Below, piece by piece: positions 44,346 to 55,841 of a DNA stretch of 64,000 nt. Positions within the stretch are counted from its first letter, which is position 1. Each line of letters starts with the position of its first letter. This DNA is from Phymorhynchus buccinoides (taxonomy: Eukaryota; Mollusca; Gastropoda; Neogastropoda; Raphitomidae). The stretch covers positions 37,233,188-37,297,187 of the forward strand of contig CM065695.1 in the NCBI GenBank assembly GCA_017654935.2, in the 5' to 3' direction. The position numbers were made by a program, and so were the translations under genes. The notes under the pieces are model-generated. The model made no database searches and was not told the DNA's origin. It worked only from the letters and a program-made list of their open reading frames with translations.

Positions 44346-45335
44346 CTTGCCGGCCTCGTTCCACCGGTTTCAATCGAACATGGACACGTTTATTATATTT
44401 TACTAGGAAAAGAAACATTGACGAAAAATAAAATCTCACCCGTTTGTTTAAACAATAGTTTGGAAGCCACAAACGTATGCTCTTACTTGTGGAAGCGCTC
44501 TACTCTTTTTGGGTACATAAATGGGAAATCGAAAGTAGGCTAAGGATGCAATTTCATCTGCAAATAAAAATTATATATATAAGGAGTGGGGTACGTTTGT
44601 GTAATTGTGCTTTATTCCTTCCATCAATTCTCAAACAACCTCCATCATTTAACAATCAATGTTTAGCAACCAACGACTTCCCTTCCTTCATTGTACTCTC
44701 TGTAAAAACAGGAGTACTTTGGAAACGAGGGCTGTATGCGTTTCTCTGTATGAGTGTAGGCCTATGTGTGCGTGTGTGACCAAAACAAATGTCCAGGTCA
44801 TGTCAGGTTTTTAGGACAACTAGGCCTCACGGCCCCTTGACGTGTCCTTTCTCTTGATTGTTAATTTTGTTTTGCAGTTAGAAACTGGCATGGCTGTGGC
44901 GTTTTTTGAGAATTCATTGATGCACTAATCATAAGTGTTTCACTTCACAGCCCGCAAACTAATTAATCAATCTTAACTAAACTTGGCACAGTGGTTCCTT
45001 AGGCATTTTAGATGCGGCCCATAGTGTCAGATTTACCAAACGGCAAGCCATATTGACGTAATCCCTGTTAATCAGATTTGATTTATAATAAAGACACTGA
45101 TTATTTCAAAGATAATGGAAGGATTTAACCCAAAGTTCGTTTGATGAAAAGTGTTATTAATTTTTTTTTTAAATATTAAACTGCTGAATATATAATATTG
45201 CCTTATCGATACAGGAAAAACCTATTAACACAAACCCTCACAGTAACCCAATAGTAAAAAATTATCTCCCTTAACTTTCATCGGTGACTGGGAAAACAGG
45301 TTTTTTTTTAATGGTTCTGCCATCTTGTTACCAGC
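44346..45335. other. No gene; one diverged repeat
   Basis: Upstream of Gs alpha. ACTAAACTTGGCACAGTGG ... TTTACCAAACGGCAAGCCAT at 44977-45053 is loosely repeated at 47490-47575 (TTTCACCAAACGGAAGCCAT). Confidence 0.5.
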
Positions 45336-45524
45336 CGCGTAGCGAAGCTGGTAATGTTTTCAGTGGATTCTGTTCCTGACTGACTATCTATCTATCTGAC
45401 TATGTTAACACGATAACGTTTGAACAGAGGGACCTTTAAAGGACGCTCAAATTTTGCATGTGGGTAGATAGGTATGTGATCTAGGCCAAGTTCGAAGATG
45501 AAAGTTCTTGGTCAAAGGTCAAGA

Positions 45525-45572
<48 letters not shown>

Positions 45573-46366
45573 TAAGTCTGATAAGACAGTGTGTATCAAA
45601 TTTGGGTTTGCACGTGGATAGGTAGTTAGGATATCCAGGCCAATATTGAAGAATCAAGATGAAGGTCGAGTTCACTGAGGCCGTAAATGCTGCTGCACGG
45701 CTGGTATTCTATAGTTTTTTACGCTCTAGTTTCAGAGAATTCTGTTCCTGACTATATCACTGGCTATGTCAATACCATAATGTTTGAACGGAGGGACCTA
45801 GTAGGCTCAAATTTTGCATGCGGATAGGTACTAAGAATAACTAGGCCAAGTTCGAAAATAAAGGTCATAGGTCAAAGGTCAAGGTCACTGGAGCCGAAAA
45901 TGCTGTTGAACACCTCGCACGATAACGGAGGGACATAGGACGCTCAAATGTTGCATGCAGATAGGTACTAAAGATATATAGGCCAAGTTCAAAAATGAAG
46001 GTCAAAGGTCAAGGTCACTGGCGCCGAAAATGCTGCCGAGTACCTGGCACGATAACGATTGAACGGAGGGACCTATAGGGCGCTCAAATGTTGCATGCAG
46101 ATAGGAGGTACTAAGAATATCTCAGCCAAATAAAAAAATGAAGGTCATAGGTCAAAGGACAAGGTCACTGGAGCCAAACATGCTGCTAAGCACCTGGCAC
46201 GATAACATTTGAACGCAGGAACCTAGGACACTCAAATTTTGCTTGCGGATAGGTACTAAGGATATCTAGATCAAGTTCGAAAATCAAGGTCATAGGTCAA
46301 AGATTAAGGTCACTGGACCCGAAAATGCTGCCGCACGGCTGGTGGTCTAGCGTCTTAACGCTCTAG
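45336..46366 (+). mobile_element. Helitron-like repeat, locus 3 (tandem units)
   Basis: About six units of roughly 140 bp: TTGAACGGAGGGACCTA, GGACGCTCAAATTTTGCATG, CGGATAGGTACTAAG, GGCCAAGTTCGAAAATGAAG, then GGTCATAGGTCAAAGGTCAA and GGTCACTGG. It ends CTAGCGTCTTAACGCTCTAG followed by T, a hairpin then CTAG as in Helitron 3' ends. An internal CTAGTTTCAGAGAATTCTGT at about 45715 looks like one element's end meeting the next one's TC start, so two elements may be joined. A (CA)n tract has expanded inside the first unit (45527-45568). Confidence 0.7.
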
Positions 46367-46404
46367 TTTTATACTGTACTTACATTTTGATGATATGACA
46401 ATAA

Positions 46405-46475
46405 TATAATTAGGATGTAGATAATAAAGCACCTATTCTTTAAGAAAGGGCTTTAGGCGCTTTACAAGAATGCTA
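46405..46475 (-). repeat. LINE 3' tail fragment
   Basis: On the minus strand: TTGTAAAGCGCCTAAAGCCC ... AAAGAATAGGTGCTTTATTATCT, the common gcgc...ctttataa LINE 3' end. Confidence 0.5.
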
Positions 46476-46833
46476 CACAAATAACGCAGCTATGGCTATC
46501 TCAGGACTGTCACCGCGTAAAGTTCGACCACGTATAACAAAACACAAATCCATGAATATTAACAACGTACAAAAATCTGAAAACATTAAAACAAATATAG
46601 TACAATTCATAACATGCATGACACTTCCATCATTGTACCCTATAGCACATAATTCCAGACAGTGCTGGAAACGTAAGCCATTCTGCTCTATTTATCGAGT
46701 CCAGTAAAAAAGGATAACAAATGCATACTAGTAAGCTATAAAAAAAAAAGATACATCAAAAAGGCCAAAAAGGCCATATAGCTAAGAGCTAAGACTAAGA
46801 CTACTACCACTAAAACTGCTGTTACTAGTAGCA

Positions 46834-47335
46834 GTGTTCCTTTTGAGTCGTTTTGAGATCTTTGGGGTTAATCTACGACTAAGAAAGTTGAAATTACCAT
46901 CTCTGAAATACAGAAGAATTCGTGGGGATCTGATAAATACATACAACATTTTTCACAGTGATAACAATACTAATAAATCTTTGTTCCAGCTAACAACTGA
47001 CTCAAGAACCCGTAATAGTGATTTAAAAATACTAACCCAGTATAGCCGAACTAATATTAGAAAAAAATTATTTTCTAACAGAGTAACAAAGTTTTCGAAT
47101 ACTCTTCCTGCACATATTAAACGAGCACAGAATTTAACACAATTCAAAAACCTCCTTGGTGGATACACCAACATATCAAAACTACAATACGAGCATGACT
47201 AAAAGGCAGATTTGCCGAAAACAAAATACAAAAACCTCTCAGCTGTGCAAAAGTTCAAACAAAAATGACAGGACAGTGAAGAGGCCGCGAGGCCTAATGT
47301 CCTAACTACCTGACCTGACCTGACCTGAAATAAAC
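46834..47335 (+). pseudogene. LINE ORF2 C-terminus with 3'UTR and tail
   Basis: An open stretch of about 120 residues to a stop at 47202 with LRLRKLKLPSLKYRRIRGDL, INTYNIFH, LFQLTTDSRTRNSDLKI, SNRVTKFSNTLPAHIKRA and LTQFKNLL. This is the conserved end of non-LTR reverse transcriptases (L-P-S-L-x-Y-R-R-x-R-G-D-L-I-x-x-Y). The 3'UTR (CAGTGAAGAGGCCGCGAGGC) ends in four copies of CTGAC, a microsatellite-type tail typical of CR1/Jockey-group LINEs. The element is truncated on the left near 46.8 kb; the domain that cuts and copies is absent. Confidence 0.85.
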
Positions 47336-47339
47336 AGCG

Positions 47340-48500
47340 AAACATACATGAAAAAATAGGCCTACTGTGTTGTTACTCTATGTCCTCTTTCTCTCTCCCT
47401 CTGTGCGTGTGTGTGTGAGCGCACGCGCGCGTGTGTGTGCACGCAAACAAAACCGTACTCCACTATTCATAGCGCCTAAACTACTTAACATATCTTAACA
47501 AAATTTGGTTGAATTTTGCCCTATGTTTTGATGTTGACACATGTTATGTTAGTTTCACCAAACGGAAGCCATATTATCAGGCATCAGAATAGTCTGAAGT
47601 CCAATCCTCTGTAAACTGCGAAATAAGGGCCACCAAGGCCCCAGACTGTGATGGGACAACACTGAATTAAATCAGTTCCCAACAAGATCAAAAACGCTTA
47701 ATGCAGTGAGAAATCACTTTAAAATGTTATTTAACAGAACAGATAACACTGAATGAAAACGCAAAACCTCTGACAGTAAAAGCCAATCCTCCATCAGAAA
47801 TTCTTAATCCTCTGAAATTTGCAGATCCTCTGACAATTCTGATGAATTCATGTACTCCCAACCATCTGATTTTCTTATAACAACAAATATCATCAAAATA
47901 TATGGAACTGATCACAGTGAAACTTTGCAGAATTAAAATTCTTGTAACCCATGAAAGAGATCTGTGACATCAGTTCATCAAAATGGCAAATCATAAAAAC
48001 GCACTCCCAGATACATAACTTTCAGTTTGCTACCACTCACTGAGCCACCATGAATCCACAACTGCTTTCTGTACGGCTCTGCGCACGACACCAGTGCGCT
48101 ATGCATGACAGCGACACTCCTTAAATCCAGACCTTCTCCCACCCATCAGAGCTAGAGAATGATTTGACAGTTAGGTCATGTTGTTTGCATGCCATGCTTT
48201 CTTGTCTGGGTGACCAAAAAAGGTGATCAGAAAGTACAAAGCAAGACTGACCTAATCACCAAAAGGAAAGCAGTGAGAGGCCAATAATAAAGTGATAATG
48301 TGAAACATCTGAACTGGGAGTATGTTTATATGGCTTTGCCTATTGTTTGTGGTTGTTACTGTTTGTATTTCTTTGATTTCTATGTAGCTAGCAGCATTCA
48401 TACTAATAAAAAGTCATTTCGTCACTAAACAAAATTGACGCAATAGACCTTTTGTAGAAAGACAGAATTCTGAAATGACGGCTTCAACAATCATCTGCTA
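47340..48500. other. No recognised feature
   Basis: Plain sequence with one short GT/GC patch at 47406-47440. No gene or repeat edge apart from the diverged block at 47490-47575. Confidence 0.55.
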
Positions 48501-48514
48501 CGTCTTGGTTTAAC

Positions 48515-48816
48515 TTTAAAGGGTGTGTCAGACCAATTGACATAAGCCAGAACACCAAGGCTACATCAAAATGTTGTTATGCTCTGCATGGTTATGCAGG
48601 GATTGTCTTTAGCCATAAGCTCCTAGTATAACATCATCAGTCTCCAAAATCCTCCGAGTTCGGAGTGTGGCTGCCTATGTGGTAGGGTAATCAAAAACGG
48701 TCACACATGTAATGTTCTCATCCCTAGCTGGTGCATTTGTACCATAGTGTTTAAGTGCTTCGGCTGTTGGGATGATGCCTGGAGTCTTTTAGCCAGGGTA
48801 TGACAAGAACAACATA
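48515..48816 (+). mobile_element. SINE-like family E, copy 2
   Basis: The best-preserved copy: AAGGGTGTGTCAGACCAATT, GCCAGAACACCAAGGCTACA, CATCATCAGTCTCCAAAATC, GTCACACATGTAATGTTCTC, ATCCCTAGCTGGTGCA, GGAGTCTTTTAGCCAGGG, then ACAAGAACAACA tail. About 300 bp. A separate inverted-end element starts directly at the tail. Confidence 0.75.
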
Positions 48817-49117
48817 TGCTGGAAATTATGAATAATTAAAGATAAAAATAAATCAAAATAATTTAATGTAATCGGAAAACTATTAGTAAAAGCCTGACAT
48901 GATATTTATCGCTTTAAAAAAATCTTGTTCAAACAATACAAACTGTTGGACTTGGGTATCTAAAAAAATCAGTATGTGCTCAATAAAAAGCGCTATACAA
49001 GTGTCCATTGATTATTTATCATAATTATATTGTTTAAAACAAATTTTTTATTTTTATTATGTTTATCTCTATGTGCATTTATTTATTTTGATCTTTAATT
49101 ATTCATAATTTCCAGCA
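48817..49117. mobile_element. AT-rich MITE with 27-bp perfect inverted ends
   Basis: TGCTGGAAATTATGAATAAT plus TAAAGAT at the left is inverted exactly at 49091-49117. The 300-bp interior is AT-rich and includes a LINE-type GCGCTATACAAGTG piece. No target duplication was recognised. Confidence 0.75.
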
Positions 49118-49166
49118 GATGATTCTGAAAAAAAAGAGGATTGCATGCACACACACACGCACAGTG

Positions 49167-49283
49167 AATACTGCACAAAATCTTAGGAGGGAGAGAGAGA
49201 GAGAAAGAGAATTGTAAAAGGATAGTTCAGAAGAAAAAAAAGAGAAACACACATATACAATGAATACTGCACAAAATCTTAGA

Positions 49284-49343
<60 letters not shown>

Positions 49344-49372
49344 TGTAAAAGGATAGTTCAGAAAAAGAAGAC
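49167..49372. repeat. (GA)n with 98-bp host duplication
   Basis: AATACTGCACAAAATCTTAG + GA tract + GTAAAAGGATAGTTCAGAA occurs twice (49167 and 49262), so flank and microsatellite were duplicated together. Confidence 0.88.
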
Positions 49373-49994
49373 AGAAATGAAATGTGCACAGTAAAACACC
49401 CATGCGCACGCCGACACAGCAAACTATAATTATCTGATCTTTATTTGGAACAAAGCGGCACCGAAATTAACAGTGGACTTTGCCTTTTCCACTGCAACGG
49501 AAACGACACACACCAATCCTCCACCACCCTCTAAGCAGACAGTACACATGCATGTACTTCACAGTACGCAAGCACGGTATGCTCACGCATACTCACAAAA
49601 CACACGCTGGCGAGTTAGAATCCATACACACACATTCCAGATGATTATTTCTCTCACATTATATTCCACACTTCCTCTCAGACATGGCTCTTCTGTTCTC
49701 CATAAACCGCTTTATAAAAAACCCATCTAGTTCAGATTTTGTTCAATCCTTCTTTAACTGGTATATCAGAGAGAAAAAAAAATCTCAACATTCTTTTTTT
49801 TTTGTCTCTCCAAAAATATAGTTTGAAAACAGATGTTCAAATAACAATGGTTTGCGAGGGTGCAAATCTGGTTCACAATCTCTGACTTTTTTTTCCCAAG
49901 GACTACAGCCAAATACGCTTTCAGTGACCAGCGAGCGTGCAACAAAAATTGCAATAACAAGGTAAACTATATACAAGCAAACTTCCAGTTAACG
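49373..49994. other. No recognised feature
   Basis: No gene or repeat visible. Confidence 0.5.
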
Positions 49995-49997
49995 GTG

Positions 49998-51460
49998 GAT
50001 CATTTTCTTCGTTGATCGCTTAAGACAGTTTCCTGTCATATGAGCGCAGATGCATCATGCTGCCGTTATGCGCCTAAGATACAGTTAGGCCCAGCATGTC
50101 CGTCTTTGGCTGGAGTGAATCTTTGTAAGAGTTTCTCTGGAACAAACGCAGGAGAATATACCAGTAAGGGAGAAAGCTAGTAGATTACAGTAAGCAAAGT
50201 GAAAAGGCAAGAGTCAAAGTGACAGATTAGAGGAAGTTACTAGCACAGAACTTTCAGAAGGTGGGGGAACTATTTGTAAGAAATGCACCTCAGGATCTGA
50301 TTGGAAGGACCCCCCTGTGGGGATACCGGGGGATCTTTTGTATAAATAGTTCCCCCACCAGCTGGAAGTTCTGTCCAGCTGGAAGTTCTGTCACTCTTTC
50401 ACTCTGCCTTTTCCCTTTGCTTACTGTGATCTACCATCTTTCTGCCTAACCGGTCCATTCTGCCTTCTCTTTCAAAAAGATTTCCTCCAGCCGAAGTCGG
50501 ACATGCTGGGCCTAATTATTTCTTTTTTGTTGTTGCTGTCCCATCTTCTGGGCTGTACAGTGGCATTGCTCCCACGCCGCTCGTTCCGAATCCCAAAATC
50601 GCAGCTACACCCGGGTTTGTTCAAGTCGCAGAAACCGAGACCAGCAGTCCAAGGGGAGCGAATCTATGTTAGGCCGTCAGGAGTCAACCAACCGAGGAGA
50701 CACTGCACTTCTGCCGAGTCACTTCGGTGGAGTTCAGTGGAGCCTGTTCAGGACACCACCTACTAAGCCCCCTACTGACGACACTATTCTCTTAGTCGCG
50801 GAGCCAGCGTGAGTGAGGTCCTCCTCCGAGGGCGCCACCACGACCGTCCACCGACAGCTCCCTAGAACACACTGATCCACATGTCTTTGACCCGAACGCA
50901 CCAAGGCATAGACTGGATTGGAAACCGAAACTGAGGTCACCATGAGAGCAGGGCATGCAAAGCCACAGAATTTGAGACATTTAAAAAAAAAAAAAATTAT
51001 GATTGATGGAAAATGAGGCCAATGATAACGATGATGATGATGCTATGGAGTTCCATATCGGTCTGAGACTGCATGGCAGGGCTGTATTCTACGCTTCCTT
51101 TCATAATGATATCCCGGCGTTAACCAGGCCCGAGAACTACAGACACCTGCAGTGTTGGTCTTGCAATTAGAGCAACACTCTCAGAATCGCATCCGTTAAG
51201 CGGATGAAACTCGACTGTGTGGTTTCAGTCTTCCCATTAAGCCCATAGCCACTCACTCTGGGTAGGAGTCGGTCCAGGACCGAAAAAACCCTCGCCTCTG
51301 ATGGGATTCGAACCCAAGACATCCCAGCCAGTAGTCCGCGACGCTAACCACTACGGCTGGTGCCTAATTATTTCTTACTTAGGCGCATAATAGCAGCATG
51401 ATGCATCTGCGCTCATAATTGACAGGAAACTGTCTAAGCGATCGAAGAAGAACACAAAAA
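49998..51460. mobile_element. Foldback family H, full copy interrupted by a SINE
   Basis: Two arms of about 260 bp face each other. The outer ends are TTCTTCGTTGATCGCTTAAG and its inverse, ending TAAGCGATCGAAGAAG. The centre has CCCCTGTGGGGATACCGGGG and TATAAATAGTTCCCCCACC. The right arm is split by an 837-bp insertion at 50525-51361. Partial copies are at 17152, 54855 and 58316. The arms carry ATGCGCC/GGCGCAT and CAGTTTCCTGTCA blocks. No coding capacity. Confidence 0.85.
50525..51361 (-). mobile_element. 837-bp tRNA-headed SINE inserted in the foldback element
   Basis: The head on the minus strand is GCACCAGCCGTAGTGGTTAG, then a B box GGGTTCGAATCCC (51304-51292), so it has an internal pol III promoter derived from a tRNA. 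The 3' end is AGAAGATGGGACAGCAACAA plus a CAA/A tail. A perfect 15-bp target duplication GCCTAATTATTTCTT lies at 50510-50524 and 51362-51376. The body is unusually long and GC-richer than the host. Its last 40 bp recur at 58650-58700. The region 50984-51040 (an A/T run and a GATGAT tract) may mark a composite of two units. Confidence 0.85.
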
Positions 51461-51654
51461 TGAGCAAAACTAATAGAAAATGTGACTGATTCTGACAGGC
51501 ATGAATGCATGGTCGATAAGGATCAGTAACAGACCGTGCAATTATATCACCACTCTTACTGAGTATTAAAATAATGTTACTTATTCAATTGTTTTTTTGT
51601 CTCTAAACCACAATTTTTTCTTATCTGCTTGTTAATGAACACTTAATTGTAAAG

Positions 51655-51716
51655 CACTTTGCATTCACTCGAGGTAAAGCACTGTATAAATGCACTTATA
51701 TTATTATTATTAACTT
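51655..51716 (+). repeat. LINE 3' tail with (ATT)n
   Basis: GTAAAGCACTTTGCATTCAC ... GTAAAGCACTGTATAAATGC then TATTATTATTATTAA. Confidence 0.6.
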
Positions 51717-52694
51717 TCTTTAAGAACTTTAAATCATACATAATGGGTAAGGACATGAAAAGCAACAAAACATACTATTTTTGAGAGTTATAACTATCAA
51801 CATTGGGTTTGAAAGACCCAATATTATCAGTTTAACTGAGACAAACTGCATCATCCTTAGGACATTGCCAATTCAGAGCATTCATTTCATTTGTTTAGGT
51901 TGTAGGGACTAAAACATAAATTTGCTCATACTCGGACACACACACATAGACAAATTCAGAGGTCATCTTTTTTATGACAAAGTACTCCCGTTCTTACAGA
52001 AATAGCAGTACATACAAAAATTATGTCTGTATAAGCACATTTAGACAAAGTGTACTCAATCTTTTAAAAGCATATATAATAATCATATGGTTAATCCAAC
52101 AAGCCAAATCTTGCAAGGGCGCGCAATACGAATGATAAAAATATTCAAAAACATTTATTTACAAATTCTTTATCTAAGATACACCGATGTGTCGTATGCT
52201 TGCACTTAAATATCCACAAACACGAAAACATACTTTGAACAACCTTCTTTCATTTTTGTGCTGTCCACACTTAACACGTTTCGTGCACTTCCAATCTTTC
52301 TCTATATTCCCAGTCACTCTTCCCTTTGAATATTTATCTAAAAACAGAGTTATGTTTTACTATGATTTTTTGTGTTTAAAAAAAAAAAAAATTCCGTTTA
52401 GAGTTTTTGTCCTCGACAGAATCTCGTTTCAATAAAGATGATAATTTGGCGCAGCTGCGTTATGTTTCTTTTCCTTTTTCATTCTTGTAATTTTTTTAGT
52501 GTTTATGTATGATATAATTGTATGGAACGAATATCGCGAATAAGCGCTTAGAGCTTAAAGGTGAAGCATTATATAAATTAAAAAAAAAAAAATAAAATGT
52601 TGATCAGTAGTAAGTTAAAAGCTTGACTGCACCGATACAGCATATGCATAAAAATCAATACCAAGCGCATTTACATTCACTTTCCAAGCCTCGC
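51717..52694. other. No gene; retroelement tail at 52535-52595
   Basis: AAGCGCTTAGAGCTTAAAGG then TGAAGCATTATATAAATT and A-run at 52543-52592 duplicates the 7.7 kb tail. The rest is unremarkable. Confidence 0.5.
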
Positions 52695-52805
52695 CTTGGC
52701 TTAAGGCTGTGTCAGACCAATTTACATAGGCAAAAACACTGAGGCTACATCAAAATCCTGTTATGCTATGCATAGTTATGTGGGGATTGTTCTTTAGACA
52801 TGTGC
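52695..52805 (+). mobile_element. SINE-like family E, copy 3 (5' fragment)
   Basis: AAGGCTGTGTCAGACCAATT through GAGGCTACATCAAAATC to GGATTGTTCTTTAG, then the similarity stops. Confidence 0.7.
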
Positions 52806-53384
52806 AGAAAGCAACTCAAAATGTGTAGGGCAACCAGATCCTACTTACTGCCAGGCAAGCTTTCTTTCATTAAAGGAACAATTGTTAACCGCTGACCTTG
52901 CTTATACATGTATTCACAAATACATGCTGTTTTAACTCTGTTTGCAAATAAAACAAGGCTTTTGAAAAAGGAGTGCGCGTGCGTGTGTGTGTGTGGAGGG
53001 GGCTTTGAACACCACAAAAGCTATTTTTATTTACATTTCTTTAAGATTGAAAATGAATGCAAGACTCCATATTATTCAAGACCAAGGAGCGGAATAGCTT
53101 CAGCTCTTCACCCAAGCAAAGCATCAGACAAAGCTATCCTTATAAGTTATAATATGCTCAGTCATCTTACCCATCAAAAGCATTAACATGGGGGGATGAG
53201 GGGATATAGTTCTGACCTTTTGAAGTGCTATGAATATATTTACAAGAACCAATAATTCCAATCAAACAAAAAAATCGGTAACCAAGCCTACAACTATGGT
53301 ACTAAATATATACAGATTATGACACTTATATCACATTTTATAGTTTGTGAGTGTTTTTGTTTTTTTAGTATGCGCGTATCACTG

Positions 53385-53391
<7 letters not shown>
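52806..53391. other. No recognised feature
   Basis: No gene or repeat apparent. Confidence 0.5.

Positions 53392-53430
<39 letters not shown>
53392..53430. repeat. (TG)n microsatellite
   Basis: TG tract of about 38 bp. Confidence 0.95.
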
Positions 53431-53436
<6 letters not shown>

Positions 53437-53691
53437 ATGTGTGCAAGCCTGTTTACATGCACATGTTATACACACTTGTGCGAGTGTATCCGAATGAGCT
53501 TATAGCACAAACAATTCAATCCATATTTATTGTGTTTACATTTCAACAAACCATACACGTTCATAGCAAAAGCTGAAGACTATCACCTTCTTAAAAAAAA
53601 AAAAAAAAGAGTTATCTCATAAACAGAAAAATGTGAACGCAAGAATTCACAAGGCAAACTGTTACACTACTATAATGCAGCTTGCATTAGC

Positions 53692-54148
53692 ATGAGACTG
53701 TGTCAGACCAGTTGACATAAGCTAGAACACCAAGGCTACATCAAAACGTTGTTATGTTCTGCATGGTTGTGCGGGGGATTGCTTTAAGTCATGACAAGCT
53801 CCAAACATAACATCATCAGTCTAAAATCCTCCGAAGTCAGGAGTGTGGCTGCCCACGTGGCGGGGTAATCAAAAACGGTCACACACGTACTGTTCTCATC
53901 CCTAGCTATGCAGAGTTACACTTACTCATACACACTTACTCATATTCACATACATACACACGCACACTCAGACGCGCGCACTCACTTTTTTCTTTTTTTT
54001 AAAAGTCTAATATCACCATTGTGTGAACAGACTTTAAATTAAATCAATCAAATCAATCATCCCTAGCTGGTGGATTTTTGCCATAGTGTTCAAGTGCTTC
54101 GGCTGATGGGATGATTCCTGGAGTCTTTAAGCCAGGGTAAGACAACAA
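53692..54148 (+). mobile_element. SINE-like family E, copy 4, split by an insertion
   Basis: GACTGTGTCAGACCAGTTGA to TCATCCCTAGCT, then after a 149-bp insert the copy resumes at GGTGGATTTTTGCCATAG and ends AGACAACAACAATAAC. Comparison with 48515-48816 shows that the insert is absent there. Confidence 0.8.
53908..54056 (+). mobile_element. Short retro-inserted fragment with (AATCA)n tail
   Basis: A 149-bp insert flanked by an exact 12-bp duplication TCATCCCTAGCT (53896-53907 and 54057-54068). The 3' end AACAGACTTTAAATTAAATC plus AATCAAATCAA is a retroelement-type tail; the rest is CA-rich. A 5'-truncated LINE or SINE, family unknown. Confidence 0.85.
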
Positions 54149-54850
54149 CAATAACATAATACCGCAGCCCTGGAACAGTTTTTTGCTGAAACAATGCACG
54201 AACATAATGTTAAAAACAACTTTACTTAGTGCAGCTCAATGACATACTGAAACGTTTTGTTGTTTTTAAGATATGGAAAGAAAACAAACACACACAAAAC
54301 TAGTAAGAAAAAAGTGAAGGATTCTAAGCTTAATCTGTAGTGCAACATTTGAAAATCCTCAATCAGGCATGGGAATTGTCCGCGGAAATTTTTTTTTTTG
54401 GGCAAAGTTTTAGTTACTAAATACTTCAATTTTTATATTATATTTTAACGCTGTAAAAATGAGGGGGATGGGGGGCTTTTCAGTTTTTTGTTCCCATGCC
54501 TGCTCAATACAATGTAGGAAGATCTGCTCTGATCAAATTCTACTGTAGTGACTACTGGCTGTAAGCTGTAGGGGAGTGAAGAAGTGCTCCACAGGAACTT
54601 TTGTCTTTTGTATAACCAGTCGTTATCAGGGGGTAGAGAGAAGGGTGAAGAGGTTGGGGTCGGATAAAGGGAAGAGCCCTCATAGCAGGATACGTCACAT
54701 AAGAGAGGAATCAAGAGTAGAATCCAAGCTGTGCAAGGTCACAATCAACAGTGTGTTAACTTCCTTCTTGGTTATCGTTTTTAGTTTTTCAGCATTTCTC
54801 AAAGTTCGTTCAATGAAGGCATTAACAATCAAAGTCACCATCTAAAAGCC
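54149..54850. other. No recognised feature
   Basis: No gene or repeat apparent. Confidence 0.5.
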
Positions 54851-54852
54851 CC

Positions 54853-55128
54853 TCGTGTATAAATAGTTCCCCCACCTTCTGCAAGTTCTGTGCTTGTAAC
54901 TTCCTCTAATCTGTCACTCTTTGACTTTGCCTTTTCCCTTTTGTCATCTACTATCTTTCTGCCTTACCGGTCCATTCTCCTGGCTTTTTTCACGAAACAC
55001 TTTCAAAAACATTTCCTCCAACCGAAGTCGGCCTTGCTGGGCCTGTTTCTTAGTTAGGCGCATAACGGCAGTATGACGCATATGCGCTCATAACTGACAG
55101 GAAACTGTCTGAGGGATTGAAGAAGAAG
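54853..55128 (+). mobile_element. Foldback family H, single-arm copy
   Basis: From GTATAAATAGTTCCCCCACC through GTGCTTGTAACTTCCTCTAA and CTTACCGGTCCATTCT to GACAGGAAACTGTCTGAGGG and ATTGAAGAAGAAGAC. Only the right arm of the 50 kb element is present. Confidence 0.8.
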
Positions 55129-55313
55129 ACCATCTAAAAGATTGAGGACCATTAAGGTTGAAGATTAGTTAGTCAAACCCTAAGTGCAGTTGAAAATGTG
55201 ATCTTATTCTACAATTCATAATTTGTATGAGTTTTATTCTGGGCTAGCGTTTTCAACTATCTCCCCCTACGAAGCAGATAGGAAGAGTAGTGCTTGACAC
55301 TTTGCTAACTGCT

Positions 55314-55841
55314 TTAACCCTTTGACCGCCATATACCATATTATCATGTCACTGATGCAAAATATTGTTTTAACTCATTCAAGTCGTTCCGGCCATATAT
55401 GTCCGAAATTAATAGAGCACACCATACCTTGGTCACTTCTAAACTCGCTTCGCTCCCTTAGACCACACTTTTGCCTCTTGACTTTGCTTTCGCAGTGGTT
55501 TGTTGTGGGGAAACCAATCAGTGTAGAGTTTTTCTATATAAAGTCTATATATAAAAAAGTCTGATCTACCACTTCCCTATGTCTAAACCTGAAGTAAAAA
55601 CCTGTAATCTTCTTTCATTTCTCCTTTTATTTATGTATGCTTTGTTTGTGTGTATGGCTGGAGTGATTTGTGAGGTTTTTCAATGACTCAAAATCGTTGC
55701 GATGCGAATAAGTTAAAAAACAGTTACAAAGATTATATCCCCAGAAATTTTTTTTGCTAGATTGACTCATAACAGTTCTCTATTTCTTGTTAAAATTGTC
55801 TTTCTTTCTTCTCAAATGTTCTCTTCCAGTCAAGGGGTTAA
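55314..55841. mobile_element. TTAA-flanked MITE (CCCTTTGACCGCC ends)
   Basis: TTAA CCCTTTGACCGCC at the left, CAGTCAAGGGG TTAA at the right, 520 bp between. Ends are like those of family F, but the interior is unrelated to it. Confidence 0.6.

Noticed and set aside
51290..51361. Functional tRNA gene
   Set aside because: A and B boxes are present, but the fold is degenerate, there is no CCA-ready acceptor pairing, and the sequence continues into a SINE body with a target duplication.
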